A stretch of DNA of 21,629 bases, from positions 1 to 21,629 of the forward strand of contig JBBSML010000032.1 in NCBI GenBank assembly GCA_038233215.1, read 5' to 3'. Within the stretch, counting starts at the first letter, position 1; every line of letters begins with the position of its first letter. Below are positions 12,758 through 20,939 of the stretch, one piece after another. The notes beneath the pieces were generated by a model. It did no database searches. It had not been told where the DNA came from and worked only from the letters and a program-made list of their open reading frames with translations. The DNA is from JACDBZ01 sp038233215 (GTDB lineage: Bacteria > Chloroflexota > Limnocylindria > QHBO01). Both the position numbers and the translations under genes were made by a program.

Positions 12758-14808
12758 TCGGAGCCGAAGGGCCGCTCGTCATCTTCACGCCGTCGGGTCG
12801 CCGCGGCCGCATGCCATCGGGGACCACCGTCCTTGACGCGGCGCGGGCGGTCGGCGTCGACATCGATTCGGTCTGCGGCGGCCGTGGGATCTGCGGTCGA
12901 TGCCAGGTGCAGCAGGGCGTCGGCAGCTTCGCCAAGCACGGGATCGAGTCTCGCAGCGAGCACCTGTCTCCGTTCTCCGGCGTCGAGGTGGAGTACCGCG
13001 ACCGCAACGGGCTCGAGGCCGGCCGTCGCCTCTCGTGCGTCGCGCGTCTGCACGGCGATGCGGTCATCGACGTTCCGCCAGAGAGCCAGGTGTACCGCCA
13101 GGTCGTCCGCAAGGGCCTCGACATCCGCGACTTCCACATCGACCCGGTGGTTCGGCTTCATTACGTCGAGGTCGCTCCGCCGGAGCTCGCCTCGCCGTCC
13201 GGCGACCTCGTGCGCCTCACCGAAGCGCTCGAGGTGGAGTGGGGACTTACCGGCCTCGAGGCGGACCTTCCTGTTATCGGGGCGCTCCAGCCGGCGCTTG
13301 AGGTCGGCAGATGGGCGGTCACGGTGGCGGTACATGATGGTCGCACGATCAGCGCGGTCTGGCCCGGCCTGCACGCCAAGGCATACGGGGTCGCCATTGA
13401 CGTCGGATCGACCACGATTGCCGGACACCTGGCGGACCTGTCCGACGGCGCGGTCCTCGCTTCAAATGGAGTGATGAACCCGCAGATCCGGTTCGGCGAG
13501 GACCTGATGAGCCGCGTCTCGTATGCAATGATGCATCCGGAAGGGGCGGCCGAGATGACCGCGGCGGTGCGCACGGCGCTGAACGGCCTGTTGGCCGGGC
13601 TCGCGTCGAAGGCGGGGATCAAGCGCAACGAGATCCTCGAGCTCGCGATCGTCGGCAATCCGATCATGCACCACCTTGTGCTCGGCATCGACCCGATCCC
13701 TCTCGGATCCGCTCCGTTCGCGCTTGCCACCGACCGGGCGGTCCGCGTGCGTGCCGCGGAGCTCGATCTGAAGGCGCATCCCGGCGCTCGCGTCTACCTG
13801 CTGCCGTGCATCGCAGGACATGTCGGCGCCGACACGGCCGGGGTCATCCTCGCCGAGACTCCGCACCGGGGCGAGGTCGTCAGCCTCGTCGTCGATGTCG
13901 GCACGAACGCGGAGATCATCCTCGGGAACCGCGATCGCCTGCTCGCCGCCTCGAGCCCGACGGGCCCAGCCTTCGAAGGAGCTCAGATCAGCGGCGGGCA
14001 GCGCGCGGCGCCCGGCGCCATCGAGCGCGTCAGGATCGATCACGAGACGCTGGAGCCCCGGTTCAGGGTGATCGGCTCCGATGCCTGGTCGGATGAACCG
14101 GAGTCAAGCGAGACCAGCCGCGAGATGGGTCCGTCCGGGATCTGCGGATCCGGGATCGTCGAGGTCGTCGCGGAGCTCTTTCTGGCGGGTGTCATCACGC
14201 CCGACGGGGTGATCGACGGGTCGCTGGCCACTCGCACGCCGCGCGTCATTGCCGAGGGCCGGACCTTCTCGTACGTCCTTCACGACGGCTCGGCCGCTGG
14301 GCGGCCCCGTATCGTCGTGACCCAGAACGACGTTCGAGCTATCCAGCTCGCGAAGGCGGCGCTGTACGCGGGCGCGCGTCTGCTCATGGACCATCTGGAA
14401 ATCGATGCCGTTAACGAGATCAGGTTGGCCGGGGCGTTCGGCAGCCAGATCGATCCGTTCCACGCCATGGTCCTTGGCCTCATCCCGGACTGCGACCTCG
14501 CGCACGTTCGGTCCGCCGGAAACGCGGCCGGAACGGGGGCACTCATCGCGCTGTTGTCCCGAGCTGCCCGAGGTGAGGTCGAGGGCGTTGTCCGCACGGT
14601 CGAGAAGATCGAGACCGCCGTCGAGCCACGCTTCCAGCAGCACTTCGTGGACGCGATGGCGTTTCCTCATCGGACGGCGGCCTATCCGCGCCTCAGCGCA
14701 GTGGTCGACCTTCCGATACGGCCCGTCGATACCGGGTCTGATGGACGGCCAGAACGAAGACGGCGGCGACGGACCGACGCTGCGTCGATCCCGGTCTCGG
14801 AGGCCTGA
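12754..14808 (+). CDS. RACo-type corrinoid activation protein (2Fe-2S ferredoxin plus ASKHA domain)
   Basis: This 684-residue protein restores oxidised Co(II) corrinoid to active Co(I) using ATP. The N-terminal ferredoxin domain has C41, C47, C50 and C95 in the plant-type CX5CX2CX44C arrangement, within SVCGGRGICGRCQ and RRLSCVARL. A linker region follows. The ASKHA (DUF4445) ATPase begins near residue 210 with AIDVGSTTIAGHL, continues with LVVDVGTNAEI and GICGSGIVEVVAELF, and ends with EIRLAGAFGSQIDP. A basic Arg-rich stretch (PERRRRRRTD) near the C-terminus is unusual and has no obvious role. ATGA overlap with the upstream methyltransferase indicates coupled translation. Its presence supports a real corrinoid cycle, since the cofactor is easily oxidised. 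Confidence 0.94.
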   Translation: MIGAEGPLVIFTPSGRRGRMPSGTTVLDAARAVGVDIDSVCGGRGICGRCQVQQGVGSFAKHGIESRSEHLSPFSGVEVEYRDRNGLEAGRRLSCVARLHGDAVIDVPPESQVYRQVVRKGLDIRDFHIDPVVRLHYVEVAPPELASPSGDLVRLTEALEVEWGLTGLEADLPVIGALQPALEVGRWAVTVAVHDGRTISAVWPGLHAKAYGVAIDVGSTTIAGHLADLSDGAVLASNGVMNPQIRFGEDLMSRVSYAMMHPEGAAEMTAAVRTALNGLLAGLASKAGIKRNEILELAIVGNPIMHHLVLGIDPIPLGSAPFALATDRAVRVRAAELDLKAHPGARVYLLPCIAGHVGADTAGVILAETPHRGEVVSLVVDVGTNAEIILGNRDRLLAASSPTGPAFEGAQISGGQRAAPGAIERVRIDHETLEPRFRVIGSDAWSDEPESSETSREMGPSGICGSGIVEVVAELFLAGVITPDGVIDGSLATRTPRVIAEGRTFSYVLHDGSAAGRPRIVVTQNDVRAIQLAKAALYAGARLLMDHLEIDAVNEIRLAGAFGSQIDPFHAMVLGLIPDCDLAHVRSAGNAAGTGALIALLSRAARGEVEGVVRTVEKIETAVEPRFQQHFVDAMAFPHRTAAYPRLSAVVDLPIRPVDTGSDGRPERRRRRRTDAASIPVSEA

Positions 14809-14810
14809 TC

Positions 14811-15728
14811 ATGTTCTTCCGCCGTCGCCCCAAGATCTCTGCCGCCGGGACAGAGGCGCTTGCTCGCGTCCTCTCCGCGCCGACCTTCGAGCTCCTCCCA
14901 CTCAAGGCTGCGATCCATCACACGACGTTCCTGCCGCCCGGCGCGCGGGTCTCAGTGACCGCCTCCCCGGCCAAGGGGATCGAAGCCACGCTCGCGTTGT
15001 GCGAGCAACTCCAGGCAGATGGCTTTCGCGCAGTGCCGCACCTATCGGCGCGGATGGTACGCGACCGCGCCCACCTGACCGACGTCGTCGCCCGGCTGAA
15101 GGCGGCCGGCGTCGACAGTGCGTTCGTCGTTGGAGGCGACGCGAAGTCGCATGGCGAGTACCCCGATGGGCTGTCGCTCCTTCGCGGGATGGGCGAGATC
15201 GGTGATCGCATCGGCGAGATCGGCATCCCCTGCTACCCCCAGGGTCATGAGTTCATCCCGGACCACCCGCTTTTGGAGGCGCTCCGTGAAAAGGCCGCGT
15301 ACGCCACGTACATGACCACGCAGCTCTGCTTTGATCCGGTCGCGATCGTGTCGTGGCTCGCAGCCCGACGGTCCGAGGGCCTCTTGCTGCCGGCGCACAT
15401 CGGCGTGCCGGGCGTCATGGAGCCGCACCGGCTCCTCGCCATCAGTGCACGAATCGGCGTCGCCGACACGCAGCGCTTCCTCAGCAAGAACGTGCGGTTG
15501 GTGGCGCGACTGGTGCGTTCCGCCGGATTCTTTCGACCGGATGCGCTGCTCGAGGGGCTCGCCCCGCATGTCGCCGACCCGGACATGGGGATCTCCGACC
15601 TGCACGTCTACACGTTCAACGCGGTCGAGGTGACGGAGGGCTGGCGGCGCCGCTACCTTGCGTCGCTTGGTCGCCTGAGGCCGTCGGCAGCCGAGGCACG
15701 CCCCACCGCTGATGGTGCGGCCCGATGA
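14811..15728 (+). CDS. metF: Methylenetetrahydrofolate reductase family protein
   Basis: The 305-residue protein has the MetF barrel features: VSVTASPAKGIEATL, PHLSARMVRDRAHLTDVV (the PHLT/R substrate-flavin region), AFVVGGDAKSHGEYPDGLSLL, YPQGHEF, TTQLCFDP and LPAHIGVPG. It should interconvert methyl-THF and methylene-THF with a flavin. In this operon the oxidative direction, from methyl-THF made by the preceding methyltransferase, is expected. The GGAGG at 14799-14803 fixes ATG 14811, 2 nt after the reactivase stop. It overlaps fhs by ATGA. It lacks the MetV partner domain seen in acetogens. The electron acceptor for the oxidation is not indicated. Confidence 0.9.
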   Translation: MFFRRRPKISAAGTEALARVLSAPTFELLPLKAAIHHTTFLPPGARVSVTASPAKGIEATLALCEQLQADGFRAVPHLSARMVRDRAHLTDVVARLKAAGVDSAFVVGGDAKSHGEYPDGLSLLRGMGEIGDRIGEIGIPCYPQGHEFIPDHPLLEALREKAAYATYMTTQLCFDPVAIVSWLAARRSEGLLLPAHIGVPGVMEPHRLLAISARIGVADTQRFLSKNVRLVARLVRSAGFFRPDALLEGLAPHVADPDMGISDLHVYTFNAVEVTEGWRRRYLASLGRLRPSAAEARPTADGAAR

Positions 15729-17431
15729 CGTTCCCGTCCGACCTGAGCATCGCCCGATCCGTCACGCCGCGCCCGATCGCCGATGTGGCACGAGATCTTG
15801 GACTGCGTGACGAAGAGATCGAGCCATATGGCCGCACCAAGGCGAAGATCACCCTTGACGCCATCCGCCGGCTCGAAACGGAAAACGCGCGTGGCAAGTA
15901 CGTCGTTGTGACCGCCATCACGCCCACACCTCTCGGCGAGGGCAAATCGACGACCACCGTTGGGCTGGCGCAGGGTCTCAACAGGATCGGCCGCAAGGCC
16001 GCGGTATGCATCCGTCAGCCGTCGCTCGGACCGGTCTTCGGGATCAAGGGCGGGGCAGCCGGGGGTGGCTACAGTCAAATCCTGCCGATGGATGACTTCA
16101 ACTTGCATCTGACCGGCGACGTGCATGCCATCGGCGCAGCGCACAACCTTGCGGCTGCGTTCCTCGACAACAGCCTCCATCATAAGAACCCGCTCGGGAT
16201 CGATCCGCATTCGATCCTGTGGCCGCGCGTGGTAGACATCAGCGACCGATCGGTCCGGCGCACGATCATCGGTATCGGCGGCCGGGAGAACGGCGTCCCG
16301 CGCGAAACGGAGTGGCAGATCACCGTCGCCTCCGAGGTGATGGCGGCCCTCGCGCTGACGAGCGACATCCACGATCTGCGCGCCCGCTTGGGCCGGATGG
16401 TCCTCGCGATGCGTACCGACGGGACGCCGGTGACCGCCGACGACCTCAAGGTTGCCGGGGCGATGACGGCCCTCCTGACTGATGCCATCAAACCAAACCT
16501 GCTTCAGACCCTTGAGGGCGGTCCGGCGTTCGTGCACTGCGGCCCGTTCGGGAATATCGCCCACGGTAATAACTCGGTACTTGCTGACCGGATCGCTCTG
16601 GCCACCAACGAGATTGTCTGCACGGAGGCCGGCTTCGGGGCGGACATGGGTGCCGAAAAGTTCTTCGACATCAAGTGCCGCGCGTCCGGCATCCGGCCGG
16701 ATGCGGCCGTCGTCGTGGCCACCATCCGCGCGCTCAAGATGCATGGGGGCGTCGGCAAGATCGTCGCGGGCGCATCGCTCGATCCGGCGTTCGCCGTGGA
16801 GAACGTCGCGGCCGTCCGAGCCGGAGCCGCCAACCTCGCCAAGCAGATCGAAAACGTCCTGGCCTTCAACGTCCCGGTGGTCGTTGCGATCAACGTGTTT
16901 CCGACGGATACCCCTGCGGAGATCGAGGCGGTTCGTGAGGCCGCGCTCGCGGCAGGTGCCCGTGACGCGGTCATCGCGACCCACTTCACCGATGGCGGTG
17001 CGGGCGCAGAGGCGCTAGCCGAGGCAGTGTGGGAAGCGGCGCAGATCGGCGCGCCCGACTTCCGGTTCCTTTATCCGGATGACGCTCCGCTTGTGGAAAA
17101 GATCGAGACGATCGCCTCAACCATGTACGGCGCGGATGGAGTGGATCTGGCCCCGGCCGCCGCGAAGGCCCTGCGCCGATACGAGGGACTGGGCTTCGGG
17201 CATCTCCCGATCTGCATGGCGAAGACGCAGGCGTCGCTGAGCCACAATCCCGCGCTCAGGGGTCGCCCGACCGGGTTCCGGGTGCCCATCAGGGACGTCG
17301 CGCTGTCCGCCGGCGCTGGATTCGTCACCCCGTTGGTCGGTGACATCCGGACGATGCCGGGGCTGCCATCGCGGCCGGGTGGGGAGAACATCGAGATCGA
17401 CGCCGACGGCAACGTCGTCGGCCTGTTCTAG
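15725..17431 (+). CDS. fhs: Formate-tetrahydrofolate ligase
   Basis: The 568-residue protein links formate and THF at the cost of ATP, or in reverse releases formate from formyl-THF with ATP synthesis. The ATP site TPLGEGKSTTT (K74) follows VTAITP. Further family signatures are RQPSLGPVFGIKGGAAGGGYSQ, DDFNLHLTGD, HCGPFGNIAHGNNS, TEAGFGADMGAEKFFDIKCR and, near the end, MPGLPSRPGG. The length matches the usual 555-570. It is the last gene of the corrinoid/THF operon and is followed by a hairpin (17455-17475). With FDH upstream, the net use is probably oxidation of methyl groups to formate and CO2 with one ATP conserved. Confidence 0.97.
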   Translation: MTFPSDLSIARSVTPRPIADVARDLGLRDEEIEPYGRTKAKITLDAIRRLETENARGKYVVVTAITPTPLGEGKSTTTVGLAQGLNRIGRKAAVCIRQPSLGPVFGIKGGAAGGGYSQILPMDDFNLHLTGDVHAIGAAHNLAAAFLDNSLHHKNPLGIDPHSILWPRVVDISDRSVRRTIIGIGGRENGVPRETEWQITVASEVMAALALTSDIHDLRARLGRMVLAMRTDGTPVTADDLKVAGAMTALLTDAIKPNLLQTLEGGPAFVHCGPFGNIAHGNNSVLADRIALATNEIVCTEAGFGADMGAEKFFDIKCRASGIRPDAAVVVATIRALKMHGGVGKIVAGASLDPAFAVENVAAVRAGAANLAKQIENVLAFNVPVVVAINVFPTDTPAEIEAVREAALAAGARDAVIATHFTDGGAGAEALAEAVWEAAQIGAPDFRFLYPDDAPLVEKIETIASTMYGADGVDLAPAAAKALRRYEGLGFGHLPICMAKTQASLSHNPALRGRPTGFRVPIRDVALSAGAGFVTPLVGDIRTMPGLPSRPGGENIEIDADGNVVGLF

Positions 17432-17454
17432 TGTCTCGCGCCGTAACGGACTTC

Positions 17455-17475
17455 ATGCTTGCGCTCCCGCAGCAT
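17455..17475 (+). terminator. Hairpin terminator candidate after fhs
   Basis: ATGCTTGCG (17455-17463) pairs with CGCAGCAT (17468-17475) around loop CTCC, with one bulged T, giving an 8-bp stem 24 nt after the fhs stop. It runs into an AT-rich stretch that includes the perfect palindrome TATACGTATA (17477-17486). There is no pure T-run, so it is not a textbook intrinsic terminator. Position after a seven-gene operon and before a convergent gene supports the call. Confidence 0.5.
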
Positions 17476-17506
17476 ATATACGTATAGACGCTCAGGCCCG
17501 CGGCGA

Positions 17507-17761
17507 TCAGTCGACCGAGATGCTCCCGAAAATCAGGACCTTGCGCTCAAGGTCGAAGACCGCCTGGTCACTGCGCTGGATCAGTTGGAGCAGCACGCCA
17601 GCGTCGTCGGCGGTCGGGCGCAACACGTACTCGTCCGCGCCGTTGTCGAGAATGAGCTGGAGCGTGAACGCGCCGGGGGCGCCGCGTTCGGTTTCGGTCC
17701 ACGACGCCTGAACCTGCGTGACTTCTCGGATCAAGATCTTGCGCTCAGTGATCTGCTCCAT
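17507..17761 (-). CDS. Small protein of unknown function
   Basis: I do not recognise this 84-residue protein. It has a mixed alpha/beta pattern: alternating hydrophobic strands (FTLQLILDNGADEYVLRP), a helix (ADDAGVLLQLIQRSDQAVFDL) and a final strand (RKVLIFGSI). It has no Cys, no membrane segment and no signal peptide, so it is likely cytoplasmic. GAGGT about 8 nt ahead of ATG 17761 and codon usage like its neighbours support a real gene. It lies 116 bp downstream of asnB on the same strand and is convergent with fhs. A function in either neighbouring pathway cannot be shown. Confidence 0.65.
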   Translation of the reverse strand: MEQITERKILIREVTQVQASWTETERGAPGAFTLQLILDNGADEYVLRPTADDAGVLLQLIQRSDQAVFDLERKVLIFGSISVD

Positions 17762-17858
17762 GGAAGTACCTCAATCTGTGCACTGGGTGGATGGGATGTG
17801 ACCAGCTTGGCCCGTCGATAGCCTATACCAGGCGTCTCGCGTCGGACGTCGAACCACA

Positions 17859-17873
17859 CGCGACCGCATCGCG
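17859..17873 (-). terminator. Weak hairpin after asnB
   Basis: CGCGA (17859-17863) and TCGCG (17869-17873) form a 5-bp stem with a 5-nt loop, 4 nt beyond the asnB stop on the minus strand. No T-run follows. It may attenuate read-through into the 84-residue gene, but such short stems arise easily at this base composition. Confidence 0.25.
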
Positions 17874-17877
17874 ACTC

Positions 17878-19395
17878 TCACAGCGTACGGTCCTCCGTCC
17901 AGCGGGCGACGTTGCGCAGGATCATGTCCGGGCGAGCGTAGCCATCGCACAGAATGCGGTGGTATAACGCCTCTTCGGCCGAGCGCAGCGGTTCGCTTGT
18001 CGTGGCGCGAGAGGCGTCGAGATTGATCCCTTCCAGGAGTGGGCCGAGCGCGTCCACCAGGAGGTCGAGGGTCCCGCTGCCCTCGTCGAACTGCTCCTTG
18101 TTCCTCCACACGATGTCGGCGGGCAGCAGATCCTCGCACGCCATGCGCAGCACCCATTTCTCCACGTGGCGACCGTCGGCCATCGTCCGCAGCTTCAGCT
18201 CAGCTGGGACGCTGAGGGCGAGCGCGATGAACTCGGTGTCCAGGAATGGCACGCGTCCCTCGAGGCCGTGGAGCATCGTCAGGCGATCGACGCGCTGGAG
18301 GTTGATGTTGTGCAAGGTGGAAATGGAGCGACCGAGCTCCTGGTGCAGCATGGCGGCATCGGTCGAGTCCCTGTGATAGGCGTACCCGGCGAACAGCTCG
18401 TCCGCACCCTCGCCGGTGAGAATCACTTTCACGCGCTCGGCTGCCAGGCGCGAGCAGAAGTAGGTCGGGATTGCGCTGCGCACCAGATCCTGGTCCCACG
18501 ACTCGAGCGCGTGGATGATCTCAGGCAGCTTCTCGACCACCTCTGCGGAGGTCATCAGGTACTCGTGATGGATCGATCCGATGTGAGCGGCAACCCGTCT
18601 CGCCGCAATGATGTCGGGCGATCCGGCCAGGCCGACCGAAAAGGTATGCAGCTCGTCGACGTGCTTCCGGGCCATCGCGGCGATAACGCTCGAGTCCAGT
18701 CCGCCGGAGAGAAATGCACCGACCGGGACGTCGCTCATCAGGTGTGAGGCGACGACGTCCTCCAAGCCCTTTCGCACGAGACTCACATGGTCCTCGACCG
18801 ACCGATCGACGGGAGGCGCGGTCGGTACCTGGTAGTAAGGAACGAAACCCTCACGGCTGTCGAAGTAGGTGCCGGGCGGGAACTCATGGAGCTCGTCGAC
18901 CCAATCGGCGAGCGCTTTCATCTCCGACGCGAAGGCCATGACCGGCCGCCCGGATCCATCGATCCCGCGACCGTAGTACAAGGGCTTGATCCCGATGGGA
19001 TCACGCGCAAGAAATAAGTGCTCGTCGTCGCAGATGGCGAACGCGAACATGCCCGCCAACGCCGCCGGGGTGTCCGTGCCGCGCTCTTCGTACAGATGGA
19101 GAATCGCCTCGTTGTCGCTCGTCGTCGTGAGCATGTGGCGATCGGCCAGGTCATCGCGGAGGGCCGCGAAGTTGTAGATCTCGCCGTTCGCGACAATGGC
19201 CATTGCGCGCGTCTCGTTGTACAGCGGCTGCGCGCCACCTTCAGGGTCCATGATCGCAAGCCGACGATGGCCAAGGACGCCGTTCGACTGCACGTGCACG
19301 CCGGCCCCGTCTGGGCCCCGGTGCCGGATGCCATCCATGGCGCGCTCGGTGAGGACGCGGTCTGATGCGCCCCAGATTCCGGCGATGCCACACAT
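17878..19395 (-). CDS. asnB: Asparagine synthetase (glutamine-hydrolysing), AsnB type
   Basis: This 505-residue enzyme makes asparagine from aspartate, glutamine and ATP. The N-terminal glutaminase domain starts at the nucleophile C2 (MCGIAGI) with RHRGPDG, LGHRRLAI, NGEIYN and SDNEAIL. The synthetase domain has the pyrophosphate loop SGGLDSS and LTGEGADELFAGY, followed by VDRLTMLHGLEGRVPFLD. It is about 50 residues shorter than E. coli AsnB (554) with all main motifs intact. No good Shine-Dalgarno is seen ahead of ATG 19395, so a short-leader transcript is possible (TACGAT on the minus strand, 19404-19409, as -10). It is divergent from the second IclR gene. Other amide-forming synthetases of the same fold are a minor alternative. 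Confidence 0.92.
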   Translation of the reverse strand: MCGIAGIWGASDRVLTERAMDGIRHRGPDGAGVHVQSNGVLGHRRLAIMDPEGGAQPLYNETRAMAIVANGEIYNFAALRDDLADRHMLTTTSDNEAILHLYEERGTDTPAALAGMFAFAICDDEHLFLARDPIGIKPLYYGRGIDGSGRPVMAFASEMKALADWVDELHEFPPGTYFDSREGFVPYYQVPTAPPVDRSVEDHVSLVRKGLEDVVASHLMSDVPVGAFLSGGLDSSVIAAMARKHVDELHTFSVGLAGSPDIIAARRVAAHIGSIHHEYLMTSAEVVEKLPEIIHALESWDQDLVRSAIPTYFCSRLAAERVKVILTGEGADELFAGYAYHRDSTDAAMLHQELGRSISTLHNINLQRVDRLTMLHGLEGRVPFLDTEFIALALSVPAELKLRTMADGRHVEKWVLRMACEDLLPADIVWRNKEQFDEGSGTLDLLVDALGPLLEGINLDASRATTSEPLRSAEEALYHRILCDGYARPDMILRNVARWTEDRTL

Positions 19396-19413
19396 GCCGC
19401 GTCATCGTACCTG

Positions 19414-19450
19414 ATTGCATCTCATGCGATAGGTATTGCATCTGACGCAT
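19414..19450. promoter_or_regulatory. Tandem operator-like repeats between asnB and the second IclR gene
   Basis: ATTGCATCT occurs twice, at 19414-19422 and 19435-19443, exactly 21 bp apart, which is two helical turns. Similarity extends to 12 of 16 positions. The first copy contains the perfect inverted repeat GCAT-CTC-ATGC (19418-19428). The 75-bp gap must hold both promoters, so these are probable binding sites for the adjacent IclR regulator. Confidence 0.5.
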
Positions 19451-19470
19451 CAATCTGCCAATGTGCGCGG

Positions 19471-20295
19471 GTGGCAGACGAGCACCCGAGCAGTCTCCGT
19501 CGCGCTCTTGCGCTCCTGGATGCGCTGGCCTCGGACGACGCCGTCGCCCACGGCGGTTGGGGCGTGAACCGCCTGGCGGCTCACGAGGGTCGCGACCAGA
19601 GCCAGGTATCGCGCACGCTCCGCGTCTTCGCTGATGCGGGCTACGTCGAGCGCGACCCGGAATCGATGGCGTACCGCATCGGCTGGCACGTGTTTGCGCT
19701 CGCGGCCAAGGCGGCCGACCAGCGCCTGATCGCGGCGGGCGGGCCGATCCTTCGCCGGCTGGTCGAGAAGGACCTCGGGGAACGGATCCACCTCTCGGTC
19801 CTCCAGGGCTCCGAGGTCCTGACGGTGCTGACCCAGTCGCCGCCGCACGCTGTCCAGACCGTGGCCTGGGCCGGGCGCATGGTTTCGGCGCACAACACGT
19901 CGTCCGGCCGCGCATTGCTCATCGATCACGAGCGGGCGGAGATCGAAAGGATGTTCGCGGGCGTCGCGTTCGGTGTCGGCGGGCCCAACGCCCCACGTGA
20001 CGTCGAGGCGCTCTATGAGCGGATCCTAACCGCACGCCGCGCCGGCTACGCCATCGTTGACGAGGAGTTCGAGCCAGGTCTGGTGGCGGCGGCAGCACCC
20101 GTTCGCGACTTTCGCGGCGGTGTGATAGCCGCACTCAACGTGTCCGCCCCGAAGTTCCGCCTGTGGAATCGCCTGCCGTTTGCGGGTCAAGCGATCAAGT
20201 CCGCAGCCGATGAGCTGTCAGTACAGCTGGGCTGGGATGGGGTGCGCGCCAGTCAGCTTGTCGGTGCCCACGTCCCGTCCGAGGTGCCGGCATGA
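19471..20295 (+). CDS. IclR family transcriptional regulator (with betaine-type transporter)
   Basis: This 274-residue protein has a winged-helix N-terminus (LRRALALLDALASD, then VNRLAAHEGRDQSQVSRTLRVFADAGYVERDP) and an IclR effector domain (TVAWAGRMVSAHNTSSGRALL, GYAIVDEEFEPGLVAAAAPVRD, ALNVSAPKFRL). The start is GTG 19471; no clear Shine-Dalgarno is visible, and an ATG at 19461 is out of frame. Its stop overlaps the permease start by ATGA, so regulator and transporter form one operon, implying control by the transported compound or a derivative. The upstream gap carries the tandem repeats 21 bp apart that it may bind. It shares little detail with the IclR protein at 9284-10036, so it is not a recent duplicate. 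Confidence 0.92.
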   Translation: MADEHPSSLRRALALLDALASDDAVAHGGWGVNRLAAHEGRDQSQVSRTLRVFADAGYVERDPESMAYRIGWHVFALAAKAADQRLIAAGGPILRRLVEKDLGERIHLSVLQGSEVLTVLTQSPPHAVQTVAWAGRMVSAHNTSSGRALLIDHERAEIERMFAGVAFGVGGPNAPRDVEALYERILTARRAGYAIVDEEFEPGLVAAAAPVRDFRGGVIAALNVSAPKFRLWNRLPFAGQAIKSAADELSVQLGWDGVRASQLVGAHVPSEVPA

Positions 20296-20939
20296 CGATC
20301 TTCGACTACGTCTCGCGGCAGGGCGATCGGCTCTTCGGCGCAGCCCTCGAGCACGTGGTGATCGTGCTCATCTCGGTGTCGATATCGACCGTCATCGGAG
20401 TTGCCCTGGGGGTCCTGACCTATCAGACCCAGAGGCCCCGCCTGATCGTGTTGGGCGTCACCGGCATCTTTCTTACCATACCCTCGTTCGCTCTCTTCGG
20501 GCTCCTCATCGGACCGCTCGGGCTGGGGGCGACGCCGGCGGTGGTGGCGCTGGTGATGTACGGGCTGCTGCCGATCGTGCGCAACACGATCGTCGGCCTG
20601 CGCTCGGTCGACCCGGCCGTGGTCGAATCGGCGCAGGGGATGGGCATGGGCCGCTATCGCCGCCTGCTGCGCATCGAGCTGCCACTGGCCTGGCCAATCA
20701 TCATCACCGGCATCCGGGTCGCCGCCGTGATCATCGTCGGCATCGCGGCCATCGCAGCGGTGGTGAATGGACCCGGCCTGGGCAAGGACATCTTCCGGGC
20801 GCTGGCGCGGTTTGGCACGCCGACCGCGCTGCCGCAGGCCCTGAGCGCGGTGCTGGGCATCATCATCATCGCCATCCTCATCGATCTTGTATTTACAGTC
20901 GTCGCCCGACTGACCACCTCGAGAGGAATACGTGCCTGA
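20292..20939 (+). CDS. ABC transporter permease, OpuC/ProW betaine type
   Basis: The 215-residue integral membrane protein has about five to six hydrophobic helices. Its inner-membrane coupling motif (ESAQGMGMGRYRRLLRIELPLAWP) corresponds to the EAA loop of osmoprotectant permeases. Early segments such as ISTVIGVALGVLTY and TIPSFALFGLLI, with LLPIVRNTIVGL and ALSAVLGIIIIAILIDLVF later, match OpuCB/OpuCD/YehW-type subunits of about 210-230 residues. These systems import glycine betaine, choline, carnitine, proline betaine or DMSP. It lacks the fused solute-binding domain. The ATG overlaps the IclR stop, and the ATPase begins 8 nt before its end. Substrate is inferred from family and context. 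Confidence 0.9.
   Translation: MTIFDYVSRQGDRLFGAALEHVVIVLISVSISTVIGVALGVLTYQTQRPRLIVLGVTGIFLTIPSFALFGLLIGPLGLGATPAVVALVMYGLLPIVRNTIVGLRSVDPAVVESAQGMGMGRYRRLLRIELPLAWPIIITGIRVAAVIIVGIAAIAAVVNGPGLGKDIFRALARFGTPTALPQALSAVLGIIIIAILIDLVFTVVARLTTSRGIRA

Noticed and set aside
12154..13428. 424-residue minus-strand frame across the methyltransferase and reactivase genes
   Set aside because: It has no recognisable domain and lies opposite two well supported genes.
15653..16984. 443-residue open frame on the minus strand opposite fhs and the reductase
   Set aside because: It is the antisense of two clearly recognised genes; its protein is low-complexity Arg/Asp/Gly-rich text typical of GC-rich shadow frames.
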